Assembly: GCF_000968685.2 (NCBI RefSeq)
Contig: NZ_LAKD02000014.1
Location: 1 to 53,531, forward strand
Reading direction: 5' to 3'
Origin: Streptomyces antioxidans
Lineage (GTDB): Bacteria > Actinomycetota > Actinomycetes > Streptomycetales > Streptomycetaceae
Length of the DNA stretch: 53,531 bases
The notes below the pieces were generated by a model. That model was not told where the DNA came from and ran no database searches. It saw only the letters and a list, made by a program, of their open reading frames with translations. The first letter of the stretch is position 1. Each line of letters starts with the position of its first letter. The position numbers and the translations under genes are program-made. This document shows, piece after piece, positions 1-11,023 of this stretch.

Positions 1-3000
1 GGCCACGCCCACCCCACACCGGCCGACCATCTCCGCCAACGCCCGCGGATCCCTACGCTCCTCCGCACTCGCCACCGCCAACGTCCCACCAGCGGCAAGA
101 GTGACCGCAACATCGAGAATTGCCGCGTCAAAGCTGAACGACGCGAACTGCAACGCCACCACGCCCGCGTCCATCCCCAACACCGGACGCATCGCCTCGG
201 CCAGATTCACCACCCCACCGTGAGCGACGGCCACACCCTTCGGCCGCCCCGTCGAACCCGACGTATAAATCACATACGCCAACTGCTCCGACGCGATCAC
301 CGCCCCCAGCGGCTCCGCCGGGAAGCCGCTCGCCTCCTCCATACGCACAACGCGCGCAACACCGACCGAGACACCATCAAGGCAATCGACCGTGCCCAAG
401 ACCACTTCCGCGCCACTGTCCGCGATCACGAAACCCAACCGGTCGGCCGGATACTCCGGATCCAGCGGAACGAACGCCCCACCGGCCTTCCACACCGCGA
501 GCTCGGCCACCACCATGTCCACCGACCTCGGCAGACACAGCGCGACCCGCGACTCACGACCCACACCAACGCCGTACAACAACCACGCCAACCGATTCGC
601 CCGCCGGTCCAACTCCCCGTACGACAGCGCCTCATCACCACACCGCACCGCCACCACATCCGGCGCCGCCCCGGCCCACGCCTCAAACCGCTCCACGATC
701 GAACCGCCTGGCACCACAGCGTCGGTGGCATTCCACTCCTCCACCACCCGGGCCCGCTCCACCTCCCCCACCACATCAATCTCACTGGCCCGCACCCCAG
801 GATCAGCAGCCACCGCCTCCAACACCCGCACCAAACGCCCCACCAAACCCCACGCCGTACCCTCATCAAACAAATCCACCGCAAACAACAACGCCCCACC
901 CAACCCCGCCGGTGCCCCCGCACCATCACGGTGCTCGGCCAGGTCCAGCGACAGATCGAAGCGCGCCGGGACCTGGGCGGCCGCCGGGATCCGCCGGACC
1001 CGCAACCCCGGCAGGCCCCATTGCGGCTCGGGGACGCTCTGCAGGGCCAGCAGGACCTGGAACAGCGGGTTGTGGGAGAGCGAACGTGACGGGTTCAGAT
1101 CCTCGACCAGCCGCTCGAACGGCACGTCCTGATGTGCGTACGCCGCCAGATCGGTCTCCCGCACCCGGGCCAGCAGCTCCGCGAAGGACGGGTCCGCGCT
1201 GAGGTCGGCACGGACGACCAGGGTGTTGACGAAGAACCCGGCCAGGTCGTCCAGTGCCGGGTCGCCACGGCCCGCGATCGGCACGCCTATCGGGATGTCC
1301 TCCCCCGCACCCACCCGGCTCAGCAACACGGAAAGGGCGGCGTGCACCACCATGAACATGGTGGCGCGCCCACGGCGGGCCACGTCCAGCAGCCGGGCAT
1401 GGGTCTCCGCGCTGATGCGGATCGGCACTTCGCCACCGCGGAACGAGGACACCGAGGGCCGGGGCCGGTCGGTCGGCAGGGCGAGTTCCTGAGGCGCACC
1501 GGCCAGCGCCTCGCGCCAGTAGCCGAGTTGGCCGCTGATCACGCTGCCCGGGTCCCCGGGGTCGCCCAGCACCTCGCGCTGCCACAGCGCGTAGTCCGCG
1601 TACTGCACCGGCAGCGGCGCCCACCCCGGCGCGCCACCCGCCCGGCGAGCCGCGTACGCCGCGCCCAGGTCGCGCGCCAGCACACCCATCGTCCAGCCGT
1701 CGACGGCGATGTGATGCGCGACGATCAGTAGCACATGCTCCGACGGTCCGGTCCTCAACAGCCGTGCCCGCCACGGCAGATCGACGGTCACATCGAAGCC
1801 GCGGTCCGCGTGCGACCCGAGCTCGGCCGCGAGGAGTTCCCCGCTGGTCTCCACGACGACGAGTCGCGGCCGACCCGCCTCGCCCTCCAGCACCTGCTGG
1901 CGCGGCTCGCCATCGGTCTCGGGAAACAACGTGCGCAGGCTCTCGTGCCGGTCGGCGACATCGCCCAGCGCGGCCTCCAGCGCGGCGATGTCCAGCTCTC
2001 CCGATATCCGCAACGCCAGCGGCAGGTTGTAGACGGCTCCGGCCCCCGGGTTGGTCTCCTCGAGCCGGTTGAGGAACCACATGCGCCGCTGGGCGTACGA
2101 GAGCGGCAGGACCTCCGGCCTCGGCCTCGGCGTCAGCGCGGCCCGGGGGGCCGTGCTCCCCGCCCCCGCGACGAGGCGGGCGACCCCGGCCACCGTGGGC
2201 GCGGCGAACAGCTCGCCGATGTTGAGCTCGGTGTCGAGGACTGCGCCGATCCGGGCGATGAGCTTCATGGCGAGGATCGAGTCGCCACCGATGGTGAAGA
2301 AAGACACCTCGGCGCCGACGCGTTCTAGCCCGAGAACCTCGCAGTACAGGCCGCAGAGGATTTCCTCAGTCGGCGTGGCCGGGCCACGCCCGGTGGCATC
2401 GGAGAAGTCGGGTGCGGGGAGGGCGGCGCGGTCCAGCTTGCCGTTGACGGTGACCGGCAGGGCATCCAGGGCGACGACCGCGGCGGGAACCATGTGGTCC
2501 GGCAGCCGCCCGGCCACGTACTCGCGCAGCCCGGCGGTGTCGGCGTCTCCACCAGGAACCACGTAGGCCACGAGTCGCTTGTCGCCGGGGCGGTCCTCCC
2601 GTACGACGACGGCGACCTGTGCGACGCTCCGGTGTTCAGCGAGAACGGCCTCGATCTCACCCGGCTCGACACGGAAGCCACGTACCTTCACCTGCTCATC
2701 GGCCCGGCCACCGAAGATCAGCTCACCATCGGTCGTCCACGTGGCGAGGTCGCCGGTGCGATACATCCGCCCGCCCGTGAACGGGCAGGCCACGAAGCGT
2801 GACGCCGTGAGCCCAGGACGCCCGAGGTAGCCACGCGCGAGCCCCGGCCCCGCGACATACAGCTCGCCCAACACGCCCACGGGCACAGGCCGCAGAAACG
2901 CGTCCAGCACGAACACCCGCGTATTGGCGATCGGCCCGCCGATCGGCACCGGCCCGGACGGTGACGGCTGCAGCGGCGCGCTCATCGTCGCGCAGACCGT

Positions 3001-6000
3001 GACCTCCGTCGGCCCGTACGCATTGACCATCCGCCGCCCCGACGCCCACCGCTCCACCAACCCCGGAGCACACACCTCACCCGCCGCCACCAACGTCCGC
3101 AGACCCTCCGGCAACTCCTCCACCGCCGCCAACACCGACGGCGGCACGGTGGCATGCGTGACGCCGTACGCGGCCACCGTCTCGCTCAACGACCCCTGCG
3201 GCGGCAACCTGTCCGCGTCCGCCACCACCAACACCGCACCCGACAGCAACGCCATACACATCTCGGAGACCGCGGCGTCGAAGCTCAACGACGCCAACTG
3301 CAGCACCCGTGCCTCGGCGTCCACCGCGAACCGCTCCACCTGCGCGGCCGCCAGATTGCCAATGCCACGATGGGTCACCACCACCCCCTTCGGCCGCCCC
3401 GTCGACCCCGACGTATAGATCACATACGCCACATCATCCAGACCCACCGACACCACCGGCGCCGACACACCCTCCACGGACGAACCCCACACCAAGCACT
3501 CCACCCCAGCCGGAACCAACCCCCGCGTCCCCTCAGAACACACCACCAGCGCAGGCCCGGCGTCCTCGACCATCCACCCAACCCGCTCCACCGGATACGC
3601 CGGATCCACCGGAACGAACCCCGCACCCGCCTTCACCACCCCCAACAACACCGCCACCAGCTCCGCGGACCGCTCCAGCACCACCGCCACGAGATCACCA
3701 CGCCGGACCCCGCGCGCGGCCAACGCCCCGGCCACCCGATCCGACCGCTCCCCCAACTCCCCGTACGACCACTCCAGACCCCCCGCACCCACCACCGCCA
3801 CCGCATCCGGCGACTCGGCCACCCGGGCATCGAACAACTCGCCCAGCGGCCCCACCGGCACCACCCGCTCCGTGGCATTCCACCCCGCCACCACCCGAGC
3901 CCGCTCCCCGCGCCCCAGCACCTCGACCTCGCTCACCCGCCGCGCCGGATCCGCCGCCATCTGCTCCAGCACCCGCACCAGCCGCCGTACCACGCCCCGG
4001 GCGGCCTCATCGTCGAACGCGTCCGGGCGGTAGTCGAGCCAGAACGTCAGCTCGTCCGCCGGGTCCACTCCCAGCGTCAGCGGGAAGGTGGTGGCCATGC
4101 GGGTCGTGCTGGCGCTCAGCCGCAAGGGGGCGGCCGGTCCGGTCTCGTCCGCGTGGAAGTTCTCGAAGGCCATCAGGGTGTCGAAGGTGGCGCCAGGTCC
4201 GGCCAGGCGCTGGATCTCCTTGAGGCCCAAGTGCTGGTGGCCGAGCAGCGCGGACTGCTGGGCCTGCACGACCGTGAGCAGGTGGGCGATCGAGTCGGCC
4301 GGGCGCAGCCGGACCCGTACGGGGATCGTGTTGATGAAGAGCCCCAGCATGTCCGCCATCCCCGCCAGCTCCGGTGGACGTCCGGCCACCGCGGCGCCGA
4401 ACACCACATCGCTCCGGCCGGTGAGCTTGCCGACGACCTGGGCCCAGGCCACCTGGAGGACGGTGTTCAGCGTGACGCCGTGGGTGCGGGCGAGCTCTCG
4501 CAGCGCACCGGCCAGATGGTCGTCGGTCTCGGCGAGGACCTTGCGGGTGAGGACGGGTTTGGCCTTCGGGTCGAGCGCGGCGACCGCCGTCGGTTCGGTC
4601 ACGCCGTCGAGCGCCCGCCGCCAGGCGGCGCGGGCGGCCTCCCGGTCCTGGCGGCGCAGCCAGGCCAGATACTCGCCGTAGGGCGTGGTCGGCGCCAGTT
4701 CGCGGGGGTTGCCTCCGGCCGCGTAGACGGCCCACAGCTCGCGGATGAGGATCCGTAGCGACCAGCCGTCGAGCACGATGTGGTGCAGGGTCACCACCAT
4801 GCGGTGGCGGTCGGGGCCGGTCTTCACCAGCAGGATCCGCACCAGGGGCGGGGCCGCGAGGCCGAAGCGGCGGGCCCGTTCCGCGCTCTCCAGCCGGTCC
4901 GCGCGGTCCCGCGCCACCTCGGGATCGAGGTGCGAAAGGTCCTCCTCGCGCCAGGGCAGGGTGATGTGGCGGGCGATCACCTGGACGGGTTCGTCCACGC
5001 CGACCAGGCGGCGGAAGCCGGTGCGCAGACTGCCGTGTCGCTCGGCCAGCGCCTGCCATGTCGCGCGCAACTTACCTGCGTCCAGGGGCCCTTGGAGCTC
5101 CAGGACCTTCTGCTCCACATAGATGTCCCGCTCCCGCTCATCGAACATCGCGTGGAAGAGCAGGCCCTCTTGAAGCGGGGACAGCGGCAGTACGTCGACC
5201 ACTCCGCCCGCGACCTCGGCCTCAAGCTCTTCGATCTGGGCTTGGTCGAGTGCCATCAGCGGGAAGTCGGAGGGCGTATGGCCGCCGCCGGAGTGTGCGG
5301 CGAGGCCGGACAGCATCTCCGCCCACGCTTCGAGCAGCCTCCGGGCGGTCGGTTCGGTGCGGAGGGGTTGCGTCCAGTCCAGGCTGAGGACCAGTTCGGC
5401 TCCCTCGACGCGGGCGGCCACTTCGAGGGGATGCGTGGGCGGCGAGTGGTCGTCGCCCGGGGCCGTGAAGCCGAGCCGCGGGGTGGGCAGGGCGGCGAGG
5501 GCGGCGGCCGTGTCGGGGTTGAGATGGCGCAGCAGGCCATAGCCGAGTCCACCGCCGGGGACGGCTCGCAGCTGTTCCTTGATGTGCTTCATGGCCCGGC
5601 CCGCGGCAGGCCCGCCGAGGCGGATCTCCGCGAGGTCGAGTGTCCCGGTGTCGAGCCGTACGGGGTGGCGGTGGGCGAACGAGCCCACGGTGCGGGAGAG
5701 GTCGGCGCCGCTGCCCAGGGTGCCGCTGTCCAGAGCGCCGCCGCCGAGAGCGCCACTGCCCAGGACACCGCTGCCCGCAGCACTGCTGTCCAGGTCACCG
5801 CTGCCCAGGGCGCCACGTCCGTGGTCCGGCGCCGCCACGTCCACGAGGAAGCCACCGGTTCGGCCCCGGCCGTCGCGCCAGGTGGCGAGGGCCGCGGTCA
5901 GCCCGGTCAACAGAGCGGTCTCGGGGCCGGTGTGGAACGCGTCCGGCAGTGCGGTCAACACTGCCGCCGTGGTGTCGGCCGGGATGCGTACGGAGACGCG

Positions 6001-8454
6001 GAGCACCGGGGCGTTCGCGTCGCGGGGCGGGTCGGCGGGGCGGTTGGTGAGCAACGGGTCGCCGGGGGCGAGGAGTTCGGTCCATGCGGGCAGCTCGGCA
6101 CGCCGCCGCGGACTGTCGGCCTGCGTGGCCAGGGCCCGGGTCCAGTGGCGGAACGACGTCGTAACCGGCGGGAGCTCCCGCCCCGCGATCGCGGCGGCCA
6201 CGTCCTCCAGCAGGATCCGCCAGGACACCGCATCGACCACCAGCCGGTCCGCGACGACGAGCAGCCGCCCCGGCGCGCCAGACCCGCCGTCGTACCACAC
6301 GGCCTGGGCCATCACCCCGGCCCGGCGGTCCAGCCGCCGCCCGGCCGCGGCCGACTCGGCGGTCAGCAGCCGCTGGAGGCGATCGGCGTCCATGCCGGCC
6401 GCCGCCACCCGCCGTGTCCACGGCCGTACGGACACCGAGCCCGCCGGGGGCACGGTCAGCCGTCGTTCCGGCGTGGTCTCCAACCGGGCCCGCAGCATGT
6501 CGTGGCGGTCGACGACGGCCTGCAGCGCACGGGCGATGTCGTCCAGGTCCAGCCCGGCCGGGACGTCCAGGACGTCCGACAGCACCGCCGACAGCGCGGC
6601 CGGCCGGAAGCCCGCGGCCCCCTCGGGTCTCGAGGGGGCCTGAAGTCCCTCGTGGTCAAGCAGTTCATGCATGGCCGGGGAGAGCGGCAGGTGTCCGGCG
6701 CCACGGGCCCGGTCGCCCGCCGTGGCGCCCTTGTCCAGCGGTTCGGCGACATCGGCGAGGCGGGCCGGGGTGGCGAGCTCGAACACCTGGTACGGGGCGA
6801 TCACCAGCCCGGCGCGCCGGGCCACCGACACCAGCAGCATCGTCAGAATCGAATCGCCGCCGAGCTCGAAGAAGGAGGCCTCCGCGCCGACCCGTTCCAG
6901 GCCGAGGATCTCGCCGTAGAGCCCGCACAGCAGCTCCTCGGTGGGTGTCCGCGGGCCACGGCCCTCCGCCGCGTCGGTGAAGTCGGGGGCGGGGAGGGCG
7001 GCGCGGTCCAGCTTGCCGTTCACCGTGACCGGGAGCGCGTCCAGGGCGACGACCGCGGTGGGCACCAGGTACTCCGGCAGCCGCCCGGCCACGTACTCCC
7101 GCAGCGCGGCGGTGTCCACGCGGCCCCCGTCGGGGACGACGTAGGCGACGAGCCGCCGGTCCCCGGGGCGGTCCTCCCGTACGACCACGGCGACGTGGCC
7201 GACACCCCGGTGCCCGGCCAGGACGGCCTCGATCTCGCCCGGCTCCACCCGGAAGCCACGCACCTTCACCTGTTCATCGGCGCGCCCGCCGAAGACCAGC
7301 TCACCCTCAGCGGTCCGCCGGGCGAGGTCGCCCGTGCGGTACATCCGCCCGCCCGTGAACGGGCAGGCCACGAAGCGTGACGCCGTCAGCCCCGGGCGGC
7401 GCAGATAGCCCCGGGCAAGCCCGGGCCCCGCGACGTACACCTCGCCCAGCACCCCTTCGGGAACCGGCCGCAGTCGCTCGTCCAGTACGCGGACAGTGGT
7501 GTTGGCGATCGGCCCGCCGATCGGCACCGGCCCGGACGGTGACGGCTTCAGCGGCGCGCTCATCGTGGCGCACACGGTGACCTCGGTCGGGCCGTACCCG
7601 TTGATCATCCGCCGTCCTGGGGCCCACCGCTCCACCAGTCCCGGCGGGCACGCCTCACCCGCCACCACCAGCGTCCGCAGGCTCTCCGGCAGCTCCTCCA
7701 CGGTCGCCAGCACGGACGGCGGCACGGTGGCATGCGTGACGCGGTACTCGGCCACGGTCTCGCTCAACGACCCCTGCGGGGGCAGCCTGTCGGCGTCCGC
7801 CATCACCAGCGCGGCGCCCGAGAGCAACGCCATGCAGATCTCGGAGACCGCGGCGTCGAAGCTCAGTGACGCCAGTTGCAGCACCCGCGCACCGGCGTCC
7901 ACCGCGAACCGGTCGATCTGCGCGGCGGCCAGGTTGCCGATGCCGCGATGGGTCACGAGCACACCCTTGGGGCGGCCCGTCGAGCCCGAGGTGTAGATCA
8001 CATACGCCACGTCATCGGCGGCCACGGACACCGCGGGCGCCGACTCGCCCTCCGCGGCCGGATCCCAGAGCAGGCACTCCACCCCGGCCGGAACCAGCGC
8101 CCGTGTCCCGGCGGAGCACACGGCCAGCACCGGCCCGGCGTCCTCGATCATCCATCCGATGCGCTCGGCCGGATACGCGGGATCCACCGGAACGAACCCC
8201 GCCCCGGCCTTCGCCACCCCCAGCCACACCGCCACCAGCTCCGCGGACCGGTCCAGCACCACCGCCACCAAGTCACCGCGCCGGACCCCGTGCGCGGCCA
8301 GCGTCCCGGCCACCCGGTCCGCCCGCGCCCCCAACTCCGCGTACGACCACTCCAGACCCCCCGCACCCACCACCGCCACCGCGTCCGGCGACTCGGCCAC
8401 CTGGGCGTCGAAGAGCTCGCCCAGCGGTCGCCAGGACTCGGTCGTGCCATGCAT
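1..8454 (-). CDS. Non-ribosomal peptide synthetase, partial (A-T-E*-C-A-T-C-A...)
   Basis: The gene starts at ATG 8454 behind a GAGGGAGA ribosome site and stays open to the window edge (2,818 codons), so its 3' end is missing. Approximate domains by residue: A1 1-510, T1 ~531 (LGGDS), epimerase-like E* 590-1020, C2 1075-1515 (HHIVLDGWS intact, DCL-type N-terminus [13 protein letters not shown]), A2 1528-2018, T2 ~2058 (IGGDS), C3 2110-2550 ([11 protein letters not shown]-type start [11 protein letters not shown]), A3 from 2560, cut off. By alignment to the GrsA pocket I read A1 as DASTVAGVC and A2 as DASTVAAVC. The latter equals a published Tyr-type code, so both should load Tyr or a close aromatic residue. 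A3 (FDAAILD) cannot be decided. There is no C domain before A1, so this is either the initiating subunit or it accepts from a C domain at the end of another protein. It follows mbtH and the exporter on the same strand. Confidence 0.95.
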   Translation of the reverse strand, partial: MHGTTESWRPLGELFDAQVAESPDAVAVVGAGGLEWSYAELGARADRVAGTLAAHGVRRGDLVAVVLDRSAELVAVWLGVAKAGAGFVPVDPAYPAERIGWMIEDAGPVLAVCSAGTRALVPAGVECLLWDPAAEGESAPAVSVAADDVAYVIYTSGSTGRPKGVLVTHRGIGNLAAAQIDRFAVDAGARVLQLASLSFDAAVSEICMALLSGAALVMADADRLPPQGSLSETVAEYRVTHATVPPSVLATVEELPESLRTLVVAGEACPPGLVERWAPGRRMINGYGPTEVTVCATMSAPLKPSPSGPVPIGGPIANTTVRVLDERLRPVPEGVLGEVYVAGPGLARGYLRRPGLTASRFVACPFTGGRMYRTGDLARRTAEGELVFGGRADEQVKVRGFRVEPGEIEAVLAGHRGVGHVAVVVREDRPGDRRLVAYVVPDGGRVDTAALREYVAGRLPEYLVPTAVVALDALPVTVNGKLDRAALPAPDFTDAAEGRGPRTPTEELLCGLYGEILGLERVGAEASFFELGGDSILTMLLVSVARRAGLVIAPYQVFELATPARLADVAEPLDKGATAGDRARGAGHLPLSPAMHELLDHEGLQAPSRPEGAAGFRPAALSAVLSDVLDVPAGLDLDDIARALQAVVDRHDMLRARLETTPERRLTVPPAGSVSVRPWTRRVAAAGMDADRLQRLLTAESAAAGRRLDRRAGVMAQAVWYDGGSGAPGRLLVVADRLVVDAVSWRILLEDVAAAIAGRELPPVTTSFRHWTRALATQADSPRRRAELPAWTELLAPGDPLLTNRPADPPRDANAPVLRVSVRIPADTTAAVLTALPDAFHTGPETALLTGLTAALATWRDGRGRTGGFLVDVAAPDHGRGALGSGDLDSSAAGSGVLGSGALGGGALDSGTLGSGADLSRTVGSFAHRHPVRLDTGTLDLAEIRLGGPAAGRAMKHIKEQLRAVPGGGLGYGLLRHLNPDTAAALAALPTPRLGFTAPGDDHSPPTHPLEVAARVEGAELVLSLDWTQPLRTEPTARRLLEAWAEMLSGLAAHSGGGHTPSDFPLMALDQAQIEELEAEVAGGVVDVLPLSPLQEGLLFHAMFDERERDIYVEQKVLELQGPLDAGKLRATWQALAERHGSLRTGFRRLVGVDEPVQVIARHITLPWREEDLSHLDPEVARDRADRLESAERARRFGLAAPPLVRILLVKTGPDRHRMVVTLHHIVLDGWSLRILIRELWAVYAAGGNPRELAPTTPYGEYLAWLRRQDREAARAAWRRALDGVTEPTAVAALDPKAKPVLTRKVLAETDDHLAGALRELARTHGVTLNTVLQVAWAQVVGKLTGRSDVVFGAAVAGRPPELAGMADMLGLFINTIPVRVRLRPADSIAHLLTVVQAQQSALLGHQHLGLKEIQRLAGPGATFDTLMAFENFHADETGPAAPLRLSASTTRMATTFPLTLGVDPADELTFWLDYRPDAFDDEAARGVVRRLVRVLEQMAADPARRVSEVEVLGRGERARVVAGWNATERVVPVGPLGELFDARVAESPDAVAVVGAGGLEWSYGELGERSDRVAGALAARGVRRGDLVAVVLERSAELVAVLLGVVKAGAGFVPVDPAYPVERVGWMVEDAGPALVVCSEGTRGLVPAGVECLVWGSSVEGVSAPVVSVGLDDVAYVIYTSGSTGRPKGVVVTHRGIGNLAAAQVERFAVDAEARVLQLASLSFDAAVSEMCMALLSGAVLVVADADRLPPQGSLSETVAAYGVTHATVPPSVLAAVEELPEGLRTLVAAGEVCAPGLVERWASGRRMVNAYGPTEVTVCATMSAPLQPSPSGPVPIGGPIANTRVFVLDAFLRPVPVGVLGELYVAGPGLARGYLGRPGLTASRFVACPFTGGRMYRTGDLATWTTDGELIFGGRADEQVKVRGFRVEPGEIEAVLAEHRSVAQVAVVVREDRPGDKRLVAYVVPGGDADTAGLREYVAGRLPDHMVPAAVVALDALPVTVNGKLDRAALPAPDFSDATGRGPATPTEEILCGLYCEVLGLERVGAEVSFFTIGGDSILAMKLIARIGAVLDTELNIGELFAAPTVAGVARLVAGAGSTAPRAALTPRPRPEVLPLSYAQRRMWFLNRLEETNPGAGAVYNLPLALRISGELDIAALEAALGDVADRHESLRTLFPETDGEPRQQVLEGEAGRPRLVVVETSGELLAAELGSHADRGFDVTVDLPWRARLLRTGPSEHVLLIVAHHIAVDGWTMGVLARDLGAAYAARRAGGAPGWAPLPVQYADYALWQREVLGDPGDPGSVISGQLGYWREALAGAPQELALPTDRPRPSVSSFRGGEVPIRISAETHARLLDVARRGRATMFMVVHAALSVLLSRVGAGEDIPIGVPIAGRGDPALDDLAGFFVNTLVVRADLSADPSFAELLARVRETDLAAYAHQDVPFERLVEDLNPSRSLSHNPLFQVLLALQSVPEPQWGLPGLRVRRIPAAAQVPARFDLSLDLAEHRDGAGAPAGLGGALLFAVDLFDEGTAWGLVGRLVRVLEAVAADPGVRASEIDVVGEVERARVVEEWNATDAVVPGGSIVERFEAWAGAAPDVVAVRCGDEALSYGELDRRANRLAWLLYGVGVGRESRVALCLPRSVDMVVAELAVWKAGGAFVPLDPEYPADRLGFVIADSGAEVVLGTVDCLDGVSVGVARVVRMEEASGFPAEPLGAVIASEQLAYVIYTSGSTGRPKGVAVAHGGVVNLAEAMRPVLGMDAGVVALQFASFSFDAAILDVAVTLAAGGTLAVASAEERRDPRALAEMVGRCGVGVA
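5707..5811 (-). repeat. 15-bp minisatellite inside the NRPS epimerase-like domain
   Basis: Seven consecutive 15-bp units, each a variant of gccgctgcccagggt on the plus strand, encode about 35 residues built on L-G/D-S-G-A. They lie between the remnant of the EGHGRE motif (here PDHGRG) and DLSRTVG, where epimerase domains normally have only a handful of residues. Confidence 0.9.
7000..8440 (-). repeat. A1-T1 coding segment, near-duplicate of 2400-3870
   Basis: The DNA for A1 and A2 shares long, nearly identical stretches. One example is the block around 7340-7385 and its copy around 2760-2805; another is the start of each A domain at 8345-8400 and 3765-3820. A3 differs clearly. This indicates recent duplication or gene conversion of an A-T unit within the gene. 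Confidence 0.8.
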
Positions 8455-8480
8455 GGATGTCTCCCTCTGCTGCGGTACGC

Positions 8481-8539
8481 GATGGCGGTGGTCGGGCTAC
8501 CCGATGGTGGTGGTCGGGCTACCCGATGGTGGTGGGCGG
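8481..8539. repeat. 22-bp tandem repeat over the exporter stop codon
   Basis: Two full units (8481-8502 and 8503-8524) and a partial third (8525-8539) share the pattern gatggtggtggtcgggctac. The unit includes the final codons and the TAG of the ABC exporter gene, so the gene end is copied into the 64-bp gap before the NRPS start. Confidence 0.85.
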
Positions 8540-10510
8540 AGCTCCCTGCGCGTGTCCATTGCCCATCGGCCCGTGGCCAGGAGGCGGCACCGGTCCGTGT
8601 CCGTTGGGCGGCGCCTCATGGCCGCCCGGTCGTCCGCCACGCCCCGCGAACTGCGTGCGGTACAGCTCCGCGTAGAGCCCGTCCCGGGCCAGAAGTTCCT
8701 CATGGGTGCCGCTCTCCCGCACCCGGCCGCCGTCGATCACGAGGATCTGGTCGGCGTCGCGGATCGTGGACAGCCGGTGGGCGATCACCAGCGAGGTGCG
8801 CCCCGCGAGCGCGGTCTCCAGCGCCCGTTGCAGCGCGGCCTCGGACTCGGAGTCGAGGTGTGCGGTGGCCTCGTCGAGCACGACCACCGGTGGCGCCTTG
8901 AGCAGCAGCCGGGCCATGGCGATGCGCTGTTTCTCACCGCCGGAGAGCCGGTAGCCGCGGTCGCCGACGACGGTGTCGAAACCGTCGGGCAGGGACTCGA
9001 TCAGGCCCCGGATCTGGGCGGCCTCACAGGCGTCGATCATCTCCTGCTCGGTGGCCTCCAGGCGGGCGTAGCGGAGGTTGTCGCCGATGGTGGCGTGGAA
9101 GAGGTAGGCGTCCTGGGTGACCACGCCGACGGTGTCGTAAAGGGACTCCAGCGTGAGGTCCCGCAGGTCGTGTCCGTCGATGCTGACGGCGCCCTCGCCG
9201 GGGTCGTACAGCCGGGGTACGAGATGGGTGATGGTGGTCTTTCCGGCGCCCGAGGGGCCGACCAGAGCGGTGAGTTTCCCGGCGGGCAGCCGGAAGCTCA
9301 GCTCGCGCAGCGTCCAGTCGTTCCTGGCGCGCTCGGACCGCGGTATGGCGATCGACTCGAGGGAGGCGAGCGAGACGTCGGCGGCGGCCGGGTACGAGAA
9401 CGAGACGCCGTCGAAGACGATCTCGGGCGCGCCGTCGCGGGGCAGGGCGATCGCGTCGGGCTTCTCGGAGATGAGCGGCTTGAGGTCGAGGATCTCGAAG
9501 AGCCGGTCGAAGCTGACGAGGGCGGTGACCACGTTGGCCTGGGCGCTGGAGAGCTGGTTGATCGGGCCGAAGAGCCGGGTGAGCAGCGTGGCCAGGGCCA
9601 CCAGGGTGCCGATCTCGAACGCGCCGTCGATGACGAGGCGGCCACCGACGCCGTAGACCACGGCGGTGGCGAGCGCGCTGAGGAGGACCATCGACAGGAA
9701 GAGCAGCTTGCCGTTGACGGCGGTCAGCACGCCGAGGTCGCGGACCCTTCCGGCCAGCTTGGTGAACTGGCGCAGCTCCCGGCCGGGCCGCCCGTACAGC
9801 TTGGCCAGCAGCGCTCCGGTCACGTTGAACCGCTCGTTCATCAGCGCGCCCATCTCGGCGTTCTGCTCCATCTGGGAGCGCATGAGCCGCTGCAGCCGAC
9901 GCCCGACGACCTTGCCGGGGAGGATGAAGAAGGGCAGTACGACCAGGGAGATCAGGGTGATCACCCAGGACAGGTAGAACATCGTGATGAGGACGAACAG
10001 CAGGGTGAACGCGGCCGAGACGACCGTGGACAGCAGGGAGGTCAGGGCCTGCTGGGCCCCGACCACATCCGCGTTGAGCCGACTGACCAGGGCGCCGGTC
10101 TGGGCCCGGGTGAAGAACGCCAGCGGCTGGCGCTGCACATGGTCGAAGACCTCGGTGCGCAGCCCGTAGACGAGCCCTTCACTGACCCGGGCCGAGTACC
10201 ACGCCTCGCCGAACCCCAGCAGCGCGCCGAGGAGCGCCAGCCCGCCGACCGCCACGGCGATACCCACGACGACATCGGAATCATGTTCGGCGATGCCATT
10301 GTCGATGAGGTATTTGAAGAGGATGGGGACGGCCACGACAATGGCGGCGTTCGCCACGGTCATGAGCAGCAGCAGACAGATGCTGACGCGGTACGGCCGG
10401 GTATACGGAACGATCCGTTTCGCGGTCCCTGCCTTTATTTTCTGCTTGGTCACGGATGGGTCGGGGCCCACCGCGCGAATCATCATCGGCCCTGGGCCGC
10501 CTATGGACAC
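8519..10510 (-). CDS. ABC transporter, fused permease/ATPase (peptide exporter)
   Basis: This 663-residue half-transporter carries an N-terminal six-helix exporter domain (about 30-330) and a C-terminal nucleotide-binding domain with Walker A GPSGAGKTT, signature LSGGEKQ, Walker B VVVLDEATAHLD and switch IAHRLS, so it should be an active ATPase. Such type I exporters occur in nearly all glycopeptide and lipoglycodepsipeptide clusters and export the finished peptide. I infer that role here. The start is GTG 10510 behind GAGGAGAG. It lies between mbtH and the NRPS in one leftward unit. The last ~40 residues form a Gly/Pro/His-rich tail, and its 3' end lies in a tandem repeat. Confidence 0.93.
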   Translation of the reverse strand: MSIGGPGPMMIRAVGPDPSVTKQKIKAGTAKRIVPYTRPYRVSICLLLLMTVANAAIVVAVPILFKYLIDNGIAEHDSDVVVGIAVAVGGLALLGALLGFGEAWYSARVSEGLVYGLRTEVFDHVQRQPLAFFTRAQTGALVSRLNADVVGAQQALTSLLSTVVSAAFTLLFVLITMFYLSWVITLISLVVLPFFILPGKVVGRRLQRLMRSQMEQNAEMGALMNERFNVTGALLAKLYGRPGRELRQFTKLAGRVRDLGVLTAVNGKLLFLSMVLLSALATAVVYGVGGRLVIDGAFEIGTLVALATLLTRLFGPINQLSSAQANVVTALVSFDRLFEILDLKPLISEKPDAIALPRDGAPEIVFDGVSFSYPAAADVSLASLESIAIPRSERARNDWTLRELSFRLPAGKLTALVGPSGAGKTTITHLVPRLYDPGEGAVSIDGHDLRDLTLESLYDTVGVVTQDAYLFHATIGDNLRYARLEATEQEMIDACEAAQIRGLIESLPDGFDTVVGDRGYRLSGGEKQRIAMARLLLKAPPVVVLDEATAHLDSESEAALQRALETALAGRTSLVIAHRLSTIRDADQILVIDGGRVRESGTHEELLARDGLYAELYRTQFAGRGGRPGGHEAPPNGHGPVPPPGHGPMGNGHAQGAPPTTIG

Positions 10511-10540
10511 GACGCTCTCCTCGGCTTGGGTCGGTCCGAC

Positions 10541-10747
10541 CTATGTGAGCTGGTCGATGAGGCTCTTGGGGCGCATGTCGCGCCAGTTCTCCTCGATGTA
10601 GTCCAGGCAGTTCTTGCGGGTGTCCTCGCCGAATACGACGCGCCAGCCGGCCGGTACCTCGGCAAAGGCGGGCCACAGCGAATACTGGCCCTCGTCGTTC
10701 AGCAGGACCAGAAAGGAACCGTTTTCGTCGTCGAACGGATTGGTCAT
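10541..10747 (-). CDS. mbtH: MbtH-like protein
   Basis: This 68-residue protein has the family signature [10 protein letters not shown] followed by [10 protein letters not shown] and a C-terminal WRDMRP. MbtH proteins bind A domains and are often needed for their folding or activity, especially for Tyr- and Hpg-activating domains, so the NRPS A domains are the likely partners. ATG 10747 has a strong GGAAGGAG site, which excludes the longer open frame that starts at 10816. It is the first gene of the mbtH-exporter-NRPS unit and is divergent from the response regulator. Confidence 0.97.
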   Translation of the reverse strand: MTNPFDDENGSFLVLLNDEGQYSLWPAFAEVPAGWRVVFGEDTRKNCLDYIEENWRDMRPKSLIDQLT

Positions 10748-10828
10748 CTTCACTCCTTCCAACTTCCCCGGAGCGGGCCGAAATTCAAGGTAACGAGGGC
10801 CCATCGGGAGCGGCAAGGTCGACTATTG

Positions 10829-10860
10829 AAGTGCCGTCCAACCGCGTATTCTCGGCACTT
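10829..10860. promoter_or_regulatory. Inverted repeat AAGTGCCG-N16-CGGCACTT
   Basis: Perfect 8-bp arms at 10829-10836 and 10853-10860 lie in the divergent gap between mbtH and the response regulator. They interleave with the TCCAA-N17-TTGGA site, so two proteins could compete here. The response regulator is a possible ligand, but that is inference only. Confidence 0.5.
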
Positions 10861-10863
10861 GGA
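10837..10863. promoter_or_regulatory. TCCAA-N17-TTGGA site (StrR/Dbv4-type operator)
   Basis: TCCAA at 10837-10841 and TTGGA at 10859-10863 are separated by exactly 17 bases; the left arm extends to CCGTCCAA. The same sequence and spacing recur at 20084-20110. I recall this consensus for Dbv4, the StrR-like regulator of the A40926 glycopeptide cluster. Its position suggests control of mbtH-exporter-NRPS, the two-component genes, or both. Confidence 0.7.
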
Positions 10864-11023
10864 CAAGGGGGCAGCGGATCGACGGTCAGCCGGTCAAGGG
10901 CCAAACCGATCAACGGGTCAACGGGTGAAACCACGCGGAAACCGGAGCCGGGGCATTCTGGATCCCGTTGTCCAGGGGGCAAGGCCGGGCGGGGCCGTTG
11001 GACAGACCGAGGAGGGGGAGCGG

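Noticed and set aside
4780..7380. 866-codon plus-strand open frame
   Set aside because: It lies antisense to the NRPS, whose frame holds complete domain motifs. Its low-complexity Arg/Gly/His-rich translation matches no family.
2400..8440. Long direct DNA repeats as a possible mobile element or CRISPR
   Set aside because: The repeats coincide with in-frame A-T domains of one NRPS gene, have no terminal inverted repeats or transposase, and no regular spacers.
9130..9145. Possible TTA codon in the ABC exporter
   Set aside because: The TTA is out of frame (codons are CTT TAC), so the exporter is not TTA-regulated by this triplet.
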